Shown: in pieces, positions 43,675 to 52,586 of the stretch
How positions within the stretch are numbered: position 1 is the first letter of the stretch
How the letters are laid out: each line of letters opens with the position of its first letter
Source: an uncultured Gemmatimonadales bacterium
Lineage (GTDB): Bacteria > Gemmatimonadota > Gemmatimonadetes > Gemmatimonadales > GWC2-71-9
Assembly (NCBI GenBank): GCA_947259405.1
Contig: CAMYLY010000001.1
Location: 159,294 to 223,293, forward strand
Length of the DNA: 64,000 nucleotides
Reading direction: 5' to 3'
Translations under genes and position numbers: made by a program
Notes under the pieces: model-generated
Databases searched by the model: none
What the model was told of the DNA's origin: nothing
Seen by the model: the letters and a program-made list of their open reading frames with translations, nothing else

Positions 43675-44322
43675 ATGCTGAAACGTACGTGTGTCGTTCT
43701 CACCGCTGCTGGCGCGCTGGCCGCATGCTCCGACACCCCGGGTGCACCCGAGATGCATCGCGTCGAGGTAGCCATGCAACAGACGGACGCGCTGGTCCTG
43801 GTTGCACCCGCTCTACAATCGGCCGTAGCAGCCCAGGGGAAGATCTCGATCGATCAGGTCGACTCGCTGTTCATCACGATCACCGAAATCTCGTTCCTGC
43901 CGGTGCTGGCGGAGGACGACCCCACCGAGGCGTCGTGGGAGCGGTTCGACCTCCCGGAACCGCTGACCATCGACCTACTGGCGTTGCCGCCAGATGACGA
44001 GCCGGCGCTGGTCATTGCGGACGGGACGCTCCCCGAGGGTGATTACGAGCGCATCCGGTTTCTGGTCGGGAGCAGTACCATCTTCCTCAACACCTTGGTA
44101 GGCGTCGGCAACGCATCGTTCGACCCGGACACGGAATACCCCGTCAAGGTGCCGTCGGGTGCGTCGTCCGGGCTCAAGACGGACCTCGGGTTCAGTGTGG
44201 TGGACGACAGTGAAGTAAACGTGTTGTTTTCGTCCACCGCGACCTTCGACGACGTCACTGCCACCGGCAGTGGAAACGTCATTCTCTCACCCGTGCTCAA
44301 AGCCAAAGGGACGACCGAATAA
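43675..44322 (+). CDS. DUF4382-like lipoprotein
   Basis: A 215-residue predicted lipoprotein: lipobox LAAC (Cys18), then a beta-rich domain with the DUF4382-type pattern (DSLFITITEISFLPV near the start; ERIRFLVG in the middle; LKTDLGFSVVDDSEVNVLF later). The role of the family is unknown; members are surface or periplasmic. AGAGAG lies a few bases before the ATG at 43675. A TATATT at 43633 may be a -10 element. A strong terminator follows the gene. Confidence 0.75.
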   Translation: MLKRTCVVLTAAGALAACSDTPGAPEMHRVEVAMQQTDALVLVAPALQSAVAAQGKISIDQVDSLFITITEISFLPVLAEDDPTEASWERFDLPEPLTIDLLALPPDDEPALVIADGTLPEGDYERIRFLVGSSTIFLNTLVGVGNASFDPDTEYPVKVPSGASSGLKTDLGFSVVDDSEVNVLFSSTATFDDVTATGSGNVILSPVLKAKGTTE

Positions 44323-44344
44323 CGCGCGAGGCTTCGAGAGAAAC

Positions 44345-44379
44345 AACGGCCTCACCTTCCGGTGGGGCCGTTTGCTTTT
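44345..44379 (+). terminator. Strong intrinsic terminator after the DUF4382-like gene
   Basis: AACGGCCTCACC pairs with GGTGGGGCCGTT (one G-T pair) around a TTCC tetraloop, 12 bp of stem, followed by TGCTTTTGT. The start of the next gene is 44 bp further on. Confidence 0.85.
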
Positions 44380-44423
44380 GTCGCATCAGCAGTATCTTTG
44401 CCGCACACGCAGCCAACTTACCG

Positions 44424-45515
44424 ATGCACATACACGATCTCCCCACGCCGGCCTTGCTTCTCGACCTGGACGTGCTGGACCGCAATATCGCATGGATGGC
44501 GAACCGCGCGCTGGATCTGGGCGTCACCATCCGCCCGCACATCAAGACGCACAAATGCATCGAGATCGGGAAGCGACAGGAGTCGGCCGGGGCGCGAGGC
44601 GTTACGGTGTCGACCTTGCGCGAGGCTGATGACTTTGCCGAGAACGGCTTCAACGACATCACCTGGGCGTTCCCGCTGCCGATTTCGCTTGTATCTGGTG
44701 CGCGCGACCTCGCCCGCCGAGTGACCCTGCGTGTCGTGGTGGACTCACTCGAGGCGCTCGAAGCATTGACCGCATCCGGTGACTCGTGGCACGTGTGGCT
44801 CAAGGTAGACTGCGGATACCATCGCGCCGGCGTCGACCCGGCCTCGTCCCAAGCGGTCGATCTTGCGAAACGCGTAGCCGACTCTCCGCGCATCAATTTC
44901 GACGGACTCCTCACGCATGCGGGACACACGTACGAGGGTCCGACCCCCACCGAGAGTCTCGCGGCAGCTCGCCAGGAGCGCGACGTCATGGTCGCGTTCG
45001 CGGCGAAGCTGCACGACAGCGGCGTGGACGTTCCGGCAATCAGTGTCGGGTCGACTCCCGGGATGCGCGTGATCGACCATCTCGACGGTGTGAGCGAAGC
45101 GCGACCCGGCAACTACGTGTTCTTCGATCACACGATAGTGACCCTCGGCGCGGCGCAACCCGCCGACTGTGCGGTCACCGTTCTTGCGACCGTGATCTCC
45201 GCGCAACCGGACCCGCGGCGGAGCATTGTCGACGCCGGCGCTCTCGCGCTCTCGAAAGACCCCGGCCGCGGCGACGCTGCGCGACCGTCAATGGGTGAGA
45301 TCTACGCCGACTACCACCATGGGACGCTGCGCGACGACGTCTGGCTCACCGGGCTCAGCCAGGAGCACGGAAAGGTGAACGGTACACTCGCAGTTGGAGA
45401 CCGTGTGCGTATCCTGCCGAATCATTCCTGCCTGACGGTCGCGTGCTTCGACGAGTACCATGTGGTGCGTGGCGACGAGGTGGTCGACCGATGGAAGGTG
45501 TGGCGCCGGAGGTAG
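44424..45515 (+). CDS. D-threonine aldolase / D-serine dehydratase-type PLP enzyme
   Basis: A 363-residue fold-type III PLP enzyme with an alanine-racemase-like N-terminal barrel (DLPTPALLLDLDVLDRN; PLP lysine in RPHIKTHK, Lys41) and a C-terminal beta domain with a metal site (LPNHSCLTVACFDEY: His and Cys). This arrangement fits D-threonine aldolase, D-serine dehydratase or a 3-hydroxy-D-aspartate aldolase. Which one cannot be read. It acts in the cytoplasm on D-amino acids or beta-hydroxy amino acids. Confidence 0.85.
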   Translation: MHIHDLPTPALLLDLDVLDRNIAWMANRALDLGVTIRPHIKTHKCIEIGKRQESAGARGVTVSTLREADDFAENGFNDITWAFPLPISLVSGARDLARRVTLRVVVDSLEALEALTASGDSWHVWLKVDCGYHRAGVDPASSQAVDLAKRVADSPRINFDGLLTHAGHTYEGPTPTESLAAARQERDVMVAFAAKLHDSGVDVPAISVGSTPGMRVIDHLDGVSEARPGNYVFFDHTIVTLGAAQPADCAVTVLATVISAQPDPRRSIVDAGALALSKDPGRGDAARPSMGEIYADYHHGTLRDDVWLTGLSQEHGKVNGTLAVGDRVRILPNHSCLTVACFDEYHVVRGDEVVDRWKVWRRR

Positions 45516-45520
45516 AGAGA

Positions 45521-45601
45521 GGGTATAGGAAGTATACAGGGTGATAGAAGGGATAGCGCGTGGAAGTTCACAGGAGCTTGCTGGGGGTATAGGGGGTATA
45601 G
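45521..45601 (+). repeat. Three copies of GGGTATAG upstream of the serpin gene
   Basis: GGGTATAG occurs at 45521-45528, 45585-45592 and 45594-45601, in a purine-rich 90-bp gap between the D-threonine-aldolase-like gene and the serpin gene. A looser repeat, GCGCGTGGA, occurs at 45556 and again at the start of the serpin gene. It may be a promoter region or slippage; no sigma-70 pair is obvious. Confidence 0.45.
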
Positions 45602-45607
45602 AAAGTT

Positions 45608-46834
45608 ATGCGCGTGGACAGATTCCTTCCCTTGCTGGCGGTCGCCGCGGTGGCGTGCGGTGACGGGATCTCTTCGATTGACCGCCTGCCGCGGGAGCTG
45701 TCGGTCGCCGAGCAGGACCTGATCGCGGCAGACAACCGGTTCGCCTTCAAGATCTTCCGGGAGCTGGTCGCCCAGTCCGACCCGGATTCGAACCTCTTCA
45801 TTTCGCCGGTCAGCATCGCTATGGCGCTCGGGATGACGTACAACGGTGCGCGGGCGGACACCCGGGATTCGATGCAGGTCACCCTGGAACTGCAGGACAT
45901 GACGCTCCAGGAGATCAACGATGCCTACCGGAGTGTGATCGACCTCCTCCGCGACCTCGATCCACGGGTGGAGTTCACCATCGCCAACTCCATTTGGTAT
46001 CGCGAAGGACTCGACGTCCAAACAGAGTTCATCGATCTCAATCAGACGTACTTCGATGCGGTCGTCACGGCACTCGATTTCGCCGCGCCGTCCGCCGCTC
46101 CGACGATCAACGCTTGGGTCAACGAAAACACGAACGGTCGAATCACGGAGATCGTCGAATCGCCCATCGACCCACTGCTTGTCATGTTCCTGATCAACGC
46201 GATTTACTTCAAGGGCGACTGGGTCTACCAATTCGACAAGTCGCTCACCCGAAACGCGTCGTTCAATCGCGTCGACGGCACGCAGTCGACCATCGATCTC
46301 ATGTCGTCGGGTGAGGAGATTCCCATCCAGCTCGGGTTTGATGGGTCCGCGCAGATCGCGGATCTGCCCTATGGGGGTGGCGCATGGCGCATGACAATCG
46401 TGCTCCCGCAGGCGTTCGACGGACTACCGCCGCTCATGAACACGCTCGACCAGCCACAGTGGGACACGTGGACCGCCTCGCTCGATTCATCAGATATCGA
46501 GGTGTTTTTGCCGAAGTTCACGATGGAGTACGAGGTCTCGCTCAAAGAAGTACTGTCAGCGCTGGGCATGGGTGTCGCCTTCGAGCCCTTGGTAGCTGAC
46601 CTGAGCGGGATTGGCGGGCTACCGGGAGAGCTCTACATCAACCACGTCAAACACAAGACGTTCCTCGACGTGAACGAGGAGGGAACCGAAGCGGCGGCCG
46701 TGACCTCCGTGGGCGTAGGGGCGACCAGCGCACCGCCCATGCTGCGCGTGGACCGCCCGTTCTTCTTCGTGATTCGTGAGGCACTCTCCGGCACCATCCT
46801 GTTCATGGGCCGGATCATGGACCCTGCCGCCTAG
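45608..46834 (+). CDS. Serpin family lipoprotein (probable serine protease inhibitor)
   Basis: A 408-residue exported serpin. The N-terminus has AVAAVAC followed by GD, a lipobox-like site at Cys17. Serpin motifs: NLFISPVSIAMALGMTYNGA, INAWVNENTNGRI, LINAIYFKGDW, KFTMEYEVSLKEVLSALGM and the hinge EEGTEAAAVT (357-366). Aligned with alpha-1-antitrypsin without a gap, the reactive bond would be Thr373-Ser374. An intact, Ala-rich hinge predicts an inhibitory, not merely structural, serpin. The target is unknown; it would protect the cell envelope against serine proteases. Confidence 0.9.
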   Translation: MRVDRFLPLLAVAAVACGDGISSIDRLPRELSVAEQDLIAADNRFAFKIFRELVAQSDPDSNLFISPVSIAMALGMTYNGARADTRDSMQVTLELQDMTLQEINDAYRSVIDLLRDLDPRVEFTIANSIWYREGLDVQTEFIDLNQTYFDAVVTALDFAAPSAAPTINAWVNENTNGRITEIVESPIDPLLVMFLINAIYFKGDWVYQFDKSLTRNASFNRVDGTQSTIDLMSSGEEIPIQLGFDGSAQIADLPYGGGAWRMTIVLPQAFDGLPPLMNTLDQPQWDTWTASLDSSDIEVFLPKFTMEYEVSLKEVLSALGMGVAFEPLVADLSGIGGLPGELYINHVKHKTFLDVNEEGTEAAAVTSVGVGATSAPPMLRVDRPFFFVIREALSGTILFMGRIMDPAA

Positions 46835-46885
46835 GCCGTCTGGAGTCTCTCCCAAACCCTAGAGCCTTCACCCTCCGCTCTTGAC

Positions 46886-48556
46886 CTACTCACTTCGCCC
46901 TTCGTCCTCCGCCCTCTCGAAGACCACCTCCCCACCGACAATGGTCATCTCGACCTTCACGTCTTCGAGGGCGTTCGGGTCGATCGACAAAATGTCGTCA
47001 GACAACACGACCAGGTCGGCGAGCCTCCCGACTTCGATCGTTCCCAACTCATCCTCCATGTAGCTCCCGTGGGCATTGTTCAGCGTGTAGGAGGCAAGGG
47101 CTTCCTCCACCGTGATCCGTTGTTCCGGAACCCATCCGTCCGGGTTGGCGCCGTCGATTGTACGGCGGGTGACTGCTCCGTAGATCCCGAGTAAGGGATC
47201 GAGAGGTGCCACCGTCCAATCGCTGCCAAACGTCAGGGGCGCGGCGGCGTCGAGTAGGTCCCGAAAGGCGTACGTGGACTTGATGCGTTGGGCGCCTATG
47301 CGTTTTTCCGCCCAGCGCCCGTCATCGATAGCGTGGTAGGGCTGTGCGGACGGAATGACTGAGTCCGCGCCAAAGCGTGCGATCGCATCGGTTGAGAGAT
47401 GTTGGGCGTGCTCGACGCGGAACCTGCGGTCACGGGCGCCGTTTCGGGCACGCGCTTCGGCGAACACACCCAAGAGCCAGTCATTGGCACGGTCACCAAT
47501 CGCATGGACAATCACGTGGAGACCAGCAGCGTCAGCATCGAGGATGGATGCGCGGAGGTCGGCGGTGTCGGTGACCATCAATCCGGTCGTCGATGGCTCG
47601 TCGTCGTAAGGCTCGTAAAACCAGGCAGTTGTCGACCCCAGCGACCCGTCGACGAATCCCTTCACACCGCCCCACCGCAAGCGCGTATCACCGCGGCCGT
47701 GCTGGTCGACGTACGCCGAGAGCCTCTCCCATGTTGCGATTGGCACAACCGCGTAGACACGCAGGGGAAGCGACCCGCGGTCAGCGGCACGCTGATAGGT
47801 CTCGAGACCTTCCCACGAGCCCATATCGGTCACGAAGGTGACCCCGCGCTCGAGTGCATGGCTCGACGCCGCCTGCAGCGCGCGGTCGAGCTCAGCTTCC
47901 GAGGGTGCCGGCATCACGCGAAACACGAGGGACTGGGCTTCGTCTTTGAGCACGCCGGCCGGGGTACCATCGGGGTTCCGCACGATCGTTCCGCCAGCGG
48001 GATCCTGAGTCTCTGCCGTGACGCCGGCCAGATCCAGCGCCTTGCTGTTGGCCAACGACATGTGTCCGTCCAGTCGCGTCACGAAGACTGGCGTTTCGCC
48101 GGTGACGGAATCGATCCAGTCGCGACGTGGAAGCTCGCCGCCCCACAGTTCGTGATCCCACGTCCCACCAGTAATCCACTCCCCAGGGTGCGCCTGGGCG
48201 AACTCCCCGATCCGACGGGTGAACTCGGCTGGCGAGGCCGCGTCACGGAGCTGAACCGACGCGAGTGTAAACCCCCCACTGATGAAGTGAGTGTGGTTGT
48301 CCATGAAACCCGGGACGACCCGCCGTCCGCCCAACGCGATCAGGCGGGTCCTGGGCCCCACGAACTGCGCAACGTGGTCATCGGGGCCCGTTGCCAGAAC
48401 TCGGCCGTCGGCTACCGCGACGGCGGTCACCGGATCGAGGCCCGGCCCCGTCCAGACCTCCCCCCCGAGCAGCACCAAGTCGGCTTCGTTACCCATCGCG
48501 CACCCTCCCGCCGTCAGGACAATCCCCACTATCGATGACCGCATTACCATCCACAT
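46886..48556 (-). CDS. Exported amidohydrolase (YtcJ-like amidohydrolase 3)
   Basis: A 556-residue protein, probably a lipoprotein (LTAGGC at 15-20). Metal ligands: DNHTHF, HAIGDRAND, VEHAQH and FGSDWTVAPLDP. The YtcJ group acts on N-acyl or amide bonds, but few members are characterised. ATG at 48556 with GGAGG about 7 bases upstream on the minus strand fixes the start; two further in-frame ATGs (48550, 48544) are near. It is convergent with the serpin gene and divergent from holB. Confidence 0.85.
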   Translation of the reverse strand: MWMVMRSSIVGIVLTAGGCAMGNEADLVLLGGEVWTGPGLDPVTAVAVADGRVLATGPDDHVAQFVGPRTRLIALGGRRVVPGFMDNHTHFISGGFTLASVQLRDAASPAEFTRRIGEFAQAHPGEWITGGTWDHELWGGELPRRDWIDSVTGETPVFVTRLDGHMSLANSKALDLAGVTAETQDPAGGTIVRNPDGTPAGVLKDEAQSLVFRVMPAPSEAELDRALQAASSHALERGVTFVTDMGSWEGLETYQRAADRGSLPLRVYAVVPIATWERLSAYVDQHGRGDTRLRWGGVKGFVDGSLGSTTAWFYEPYDDEPSTTGLMVTDTADLRASILDADAAGLHVIVHAIGDRANDWLLGVFAEARARNGARDRRFRVEHAQHLSTDAIARFGADSVIPSAQPYHAIDDGRWAEKRIGAQRIKSTYAFRDLLDAAAPLTFGSDWTVAPLDPLLGIYGAVTRRTIDGANPDGWVPEQRITVEEALASYTLNNAHGSYMEDELGTIEVGRLADLVVLSDDILSIDPNALEDVKVEMTIVGGEVVFERAEDEGRSE

Positions 48557-48629
48557 CGCCGATCCTCCGGTGGAACCGCAACTTCGACAGAATGCACACG
48601 TCAGTGCAAGCGCCCTCTCAGCGCCCCAG

Positions 48630-48661
48630 AAGCGCACGAAATGGCCTCCTGAGCGCACGAA
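48630..48661. promoter_or_regulatory. Direct repeat AGCGCACGAAA with 21-bp period
   Basis: AGCGCACGAAA occurs at 48630-48640 and 48651-48661, two helical turns apart, in the 270-bp divergent gap between the amidohydrolase gene and holB. Such spacing suits two protein molecules on one DNA face. The rest of the gap holds nothing else recognised apart from a TAAATT just before holB. Confidence 0.4.
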
Positions 48662-48826
48662 ACGGATGTTACGGCAAGTTCCCAGGCCTCCCAGATTCGT
48701 AACGTCTTGGTGGCCCCGTGTCCGGATGGCCTCGCGTATGCGGAGAGATCGTAAGACGATATGCCCCAATGGTTTACGGCACTGGGACTGCAACCTTGGC
48801 CTTGAACACGGTAAATTCGGTGCGCT

Positions 48827-49879
48827 ATGAGCCTCCGACCTGTCTACGGTCATGACGCCCTGTTGAACCGGCTGGGTGGCGTACTCGCCTCCGGCCGGTT
48901 TCCGCAATCGGCCCTTTTTGTGGGGCCGGTCGGCGTGGGCAAGCAGCGTCTCGCGCTGTGGGTCGCGCAGGGGCTCCTCTGTGAGGAGGCTCCTGGAGCG
49001 CCGTGCGAGCGTTGTGCAGGGTGCCGGCAGGTCACGAACCTGGCACACCCTGATCTCTACTGGCTGGTGCCGATTCCTCGCCCGAAGGCCGCGGATCCCG
49101 CCAAGCAGGTGGAAGAGGTCAAAGAGCTCCTGGGGGCGGCCATGGAAGCGCGCCGCCAGGACGGCATCTGGGGTCGACCCGAGGGCATGGTGTCGCACCC
49201 GTTGGCCGTGGTTCGACTGGCGCAACGGGTCGTGTCACGCACGCCGTTTTCGGCGATGCGGAAAGTCGTGATCGTCGGAGACGCCGAGTGGCTCGTGGTG
49301 CAGGAGGCAAGTCCGGAAGCGGCCAACGCCCTCCTCAAGCTCCTCGAGGAGCCGCCGGCCGACACGACCATCATCGTGACGGCGGCTGACCCTCAGCGGC
49401 TATTGCCGACAATCCGATCGCGGCTTGTCACCATGCGGGTTTCGCCCGTCGGAGACCAGGCGGTCCGGGAATTGCTCACGAAGGAGTCGGAGAATCCGCC
49501 ACGTGGTGAGGCGCTCAAACAGGCGGTTTTGCTGGCTGACGGCTCCGTTGGGAGAGCGCTGGCCAGCCAGGAGCACGACCGCGGTGCTGTGCGCGCCGAG
49601 CGGTTCTTGGCGGGGCTGGAGCTGGGTCGAGGAGCCTGGGTACCCGATGTACTGGCCCAGGCACCTTGGTCGGCACGCGGGGAGTTCACGGCGTTCTTGG
49701 ACGCCCTCGCGGTGAAGCTCCGTGACCGCGTGGCCGATCGCGCCGGCGATGCCCGCGAAGCGCGCCGGGCAATCGACGCGCTCCGACGGGTGGAGGATGC
49801 GCGTGAGGAAGCTCAGGGGAACGTCAACCCGCAGCTCACGCTGGGTACGCTGGCGTCGGAACTGGAGGCACTGGTATGA
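48827..49879 (+). CDS. holB: DNA polymerase III delta' subunit
   Basis: Clamp-loader subunit, 350 residues. It has the AAA+ P-loop GPVGVGKQ (33-40), a zinc module (Cys52, Cys60, Cys63, Cys66), and EASPEAANALLKLLEEPPADT, the classic delta'/gamma sequence, followed by LPTIRSRL. Start ATG has no ribosome binding site; the 3' end overlaps moaC by 4 bp. Confidence 0.93.
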   Translation: MSLRPVYGHDALLNRLGGVLASGRFPQSALFVGPVGVGKQRLALWVAQGLLCEEAPGAPCERCAGCRQVTNLAHPDLYWLVPIPRPKAADPAKQVEEVKELLGAAMEARRQDGIWGRPEGMVSHPLAVVRLAQRVVSRTPFSAMRKVVIVGDAEWLVVQEASPEAANALLKLLEEPPADTTIIVTAADPQRLLPTIRSRLVTMRVSPVGDQAVRELLTKESENPPRGEALKQAVLLADGSVGRALASQEHDRGAVRAERFLAGLELGRGAWVPDVLAQAPWSARGEFTAFLDALAVKLRDRVADRAGDAREARRAIDALRRVEDAREEAQGNVNPQLTLGTLASELEALV

Positions 49880-50349
49880 CGCTGACCCACGTGGACGGGA
49901 GTGGTCGGGCCCGAATGGTCGACGTTGGTGGGAAGCCTGAAACGGTACGTACCGCCACGGCGGCTGGGACGATTTCGATGAGCCTGGAGGCGTTCGAACT
50001 GGTCGAACGAAACTCTGGCCCGAAAGGCAACGTCCTGTCCACGGTTGAGCTGGCCGGAACGATGGGGGCCAAGCGTACGGCGGAGCTGGTGCCGCTTTGC
50101 CACCCGATTGGACTGGACGACGTGCAGGTCACGGCGTCGCTGGATGCGTCGCTGCCGGGGGTGCAGGTGCGGGCGACGGTGAAGGCCACTGGGCGGACCG
50201 GAGTGGAGATGGAAGCACTGACGGCTGTCACCGTCTCGCTGCTCACGGTGTATGACATGGTCAAGGCGGCTGGTCACGACATGACGATGCACGAAGTCCG
50301 GTTGATCGAGAAGACCGGCGGCACGCACGGTGACTGGCCCGAGAAATAG
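49876..50349 (+). CDS. moaC: Cyclic pyranopterin monophosphate synthase
   Basis: MoaC makes cPMP, the second step of molybdenum-cofactor synthesis. The 157-residue protein carries MVDVGGKPETVRTATAAG, NVLSTVELAGTMGAKRTAELVPLCHPI, TGVEMEALTAVTVSLLTVYDMVKA and the ending TGGTHGDW, all characteristic. Other moa genes are not in the window. 4-bp overlap with holB is chance operon packing. Confidence 0.95.
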   Translation: MTLTHVDGSGRARMVDVGGKPETVRTATAAGTISMSLEAFELVERNSGPKGNVLSTVELAGTMGAKRTAELVPLCHPIGLDDVQVTASLDASLPGVQVRATVKATGRTGVEMEALTAVTVSLLTVYDMVKAAGHDMTMHEVRLIEKTGGTHGDWPEK

Positions 50350-50363
50350 AGGATATTGAATAC

Positions 50364-51071
50364 ATGATGAATACGAAACGTCACACGCACGGTCTGCACG
50401 ACCTCTCCGCCACTCAGCGCCTGACGCTGCGAGGCGTAGGGATCGTCGTGGTCGTCGTGGCGGTGGGGTTTGCGGTTGGCATCAACGCGCCCCGGGCCGT
50501 GGCTACCAACGACGATGGAGATGCCTATACCGGGACGGCAGTGCGATCTCAATTCCGCTCGCTACAGCAGTCGCTGAACTCGACGGCCGGCGAGCTCGAA
50601 CTCGTGCGCCTGAAACTGGGTCGCGTCGAATCGATTCTGGAGTACTCGGCCCGATACCAGATCGCTGCGGACCTCGCCGATCTCATCTATGAAACGGGAC
50701 TCCGGGAGGGGATCGACCCCGACCTCGCGTTCCGCATGGTGAAAGTGGAGAGCAATTTCGAGCCTCGGGCGGCCAGCTCGGCGGGCGCGTACGGCTTGGC
50801 CCAGGTGCAACCCGCCACGGCTAAGTTCTACGATCCCAACATCACGATCGAACAGTTGTTCGACCCTGCCACGAATCTGCGCATTGGGTTCCGCTACTTG
50901 CGTGACTTGATCGAGGTTTACGGTGACATGAAGCTGGCCCTGCTCGCGTACAACCGCGGGCCATCACGCGTGAAGAAGCTACTGGACGAGGGGCGTGACC
51001 CCCGGAACGGGTATGCGTCGCAGATCATGGAAGGGTACACGGGAATCGCCGGGCAACCGGCGCGAGACTAA
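50364..51071 (+). CDS. Membrane-anchored lytic transglycosylase (SLT family)
   Basis: A 235-residue protein with an N-terminal membrane segment (VGIVVVVVAVGFAVGI), a short coiled coil (65-95) and a lysozyme-like SLT domain (about 105-225). The catalytic Glu129 is in MVKVESNFEPRAASSAGAYGLAQVQP. It cleaves peptidoglycan glycan chains from the outer face of the inner membrane. GAGG lies upstream of the ATG at 50364. It is convergent with the MltD-like gene. Confidence 0.88.
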   Translation: MMNTKRHTHGLHDLSATQRLTLRGVGIVVVVVAVGFAVGINAPRAVATNDDGDAYTGTAVRSQFRSLQQSLNSTAGELELVRLKLGRVESILEYSARYQIAADLADLIYETGLREGIDPDLAFRMVKVESNFEPRAASSAGAYGLAQVQPATAKFYDPNITIEQLFDPATNLRIGFRYLRDLIEVYGDMKLALLAYNRGPSRVKKLLDEGRDPRNGYASQIMEGYTGIAGQPARD

Positions 51072-51083
51072 CTACTGACCGAC

Positions 51084-52577
51084 CTAGTCGCCGCCCGCTG
51101 GGGCGGCGACACGTAGTCGCTCCCCCACTCGCAAGACGTCGTCCACCAGCATCCCGTTCCATCGCCGCAGATCCCCAAGGCGCACGTTGTACCGCTGGGA
51201 GATCTCCCACAGGGTGTCTCCGGACCGCACGACATGGACCCGCACGCCGCTCACACCCATCGACGGCCGCGGCGCCTGTCCGGCCGAGGCGCTGCTTCGC
51301 GCCACCGAACTGACCGGTATGACGAGACGGCGACCGATGCGCAGCTTCCGCGGATCCACATTGCCGTTCGCGGCTCGGAGGAGGCGCACACTCACGCCGT
51401 AGCGCCGACCGATCTCCCCAAGCGTTTCACGACGTCGAACGACGTGCTCGACGAAGTTCACGCGCTCGCTCACGGGGAGTGCGGCGTAGCGTTGCGCCAC
51501 GATGATGCCCTTCCCTCGCGGGACGCGCACCAACGCCTGTTCATCAGGTGGTGTGACACCCCGGGTGTATTGTGGGTTGAGATCGCGCATCACGCGCAGG
51601 GTCGTGTCCGCCAACCGTGCTACAACATCGAGGCCCGTGGCGTCAGGGACCGTGATCTCATCGAAAACAAAATCCGAATAGACCGGAATGGAGTCGAAGC
51701 CGTATAGCTCCGGACTTTTCGCGATGAGCGCTGCCGCGATCAGTTTCGGTACGTAGTCGCGCGTCTCACGACGGAGGTACCGGCGGTCCGAGAGATCGAA
51801 GAACGTTGCGTCGCTCACCGAGTCGCCCGCGCTGCCCAGGCGACGAATGCCGCGCGAGACCCTACCTGCCCCACCGTTGTAGGCGGCGGCGGCGAGATAC
51901 CACGAGCCGAACTGTTGATTGAGGTCAGCGAGATACGCGGCGGCGGCGGACGTGGCCTTGAAGGGATCCCGTCGCTCATCCACCCACGTATCAATGCGCA
52001 ACCCGTATTGTCGACCGGTCGATGCGATGAACTGCCACATGCCGACTGCATTGGCCCGCGACACGGCCGTGTTCGAGTAACCGCTTTCGATGATGGCGAG
52101 GTACACCAGATCTTCGGGGACGCCATAGCTTCGGAACCGCTCACGGATCATGCCCTCGTACCGCGGCATGCGCCCGAGCCATACGGTAAACCGATCGGAG
52201 GCCGGACCCAGGAAGTATTCCGTGTAGTAACGCACCCGATCATTTGCGGCGAAGGATATGACGTCGATATCGTAGCTGGGACCCGCTGTTGCGGCGGGGC
52301 CACCTCCATTGGTGCCGTCTGCATCAAGCGCCGTGAGATCCGGCGCCGGCAGCACACCACTGATGTGACCCGCATGTTTGGAGAGGCTGCCGTACTCCAA
52401 TTCGCGAAGCTCGTCCAAGACGCGGTCGTCAGCCGCCGAGTCCTGGAGAAATCCGACGACCGCATCCCAGCTGTCGGCCTGCGTGTCGCTCGGCGCTGGC
52501 GCGACAACCGGCGACGGCTGGCCGCACGCCACTGCGAACCACAGCAAGAATGTCAGAGATCGAAACGCGCGGGCCAT
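51084..52577 (-). CDS. MltD-like lytic transglycosylase lipoprotein with two LysM domains
   Basis: A 497-residue murein hydrolase. Lipobox-like AVAC at Cys18; SLT domain about 145-290 with catalytic Glu164 (AIIESGYSNTAVSRANAVGMWQF) and AAAAYNGGAGRVSR; two LysM repeats at about 375-425 and 445-490 (VVRRRETLGEIGRRYGVS, VVRSGDTLWEISQRYNV). It would trim peptidoglycan near the outer membrane. It follows three small genes on the same strand with 9-bp gaps, so the four are probably one operon. Confidence 0.92.
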   Translation of the reverse strand: MARAFRSLTFLLWFAVACGQPSPVVAPAPSDTQADSWDAVVGFLQDSAADDRVLDELRELEYGSLSKHAGHISGVLPAPDLTALDADGTNGGGPAATAGPSYDIDVISFAANDRVRYYTEYFLGPASDRFTVWLGRMPRYEGMIRERFRSYGVPEDLVYLAIIESGYSNTAVSRANAVGMWQFIASTGRQYGLRIDTWVDERRDPFKATSAAAAYLADLNQQFGSWYLAAAAYNGGAGRVSRGIRRLGSAGDSVSDATFFDLSDRRYLRRETRDYVPKLIAAALIAKSPELYGFDSIPVYSDFVFDEITVPDATGLDVVARLADTTLRVMRDLNPQYTRGVTPPDEQALVRVPRGKGIIVAQRYAALPVSERVNFVEHVVRRRETLGEIGRRYGVSVRLLRAANGNVDPRKLRIGRRLVIPVSSVARSSASAGQAPRPSMGVSGVRVHVVRSGDTLWEISQRYNVRLGDLRRWNGMLVDDVLRVGERLRVAAPAGGD

Positions 52578-52586
52578 AGTCGTCGG

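Noticed and set aside
45516..45607. CRISPR-like or tandem-repeat array
   Set aside because: Repeats are 8 bp, three copies, irregularly spaced and have no spacers of constant length.
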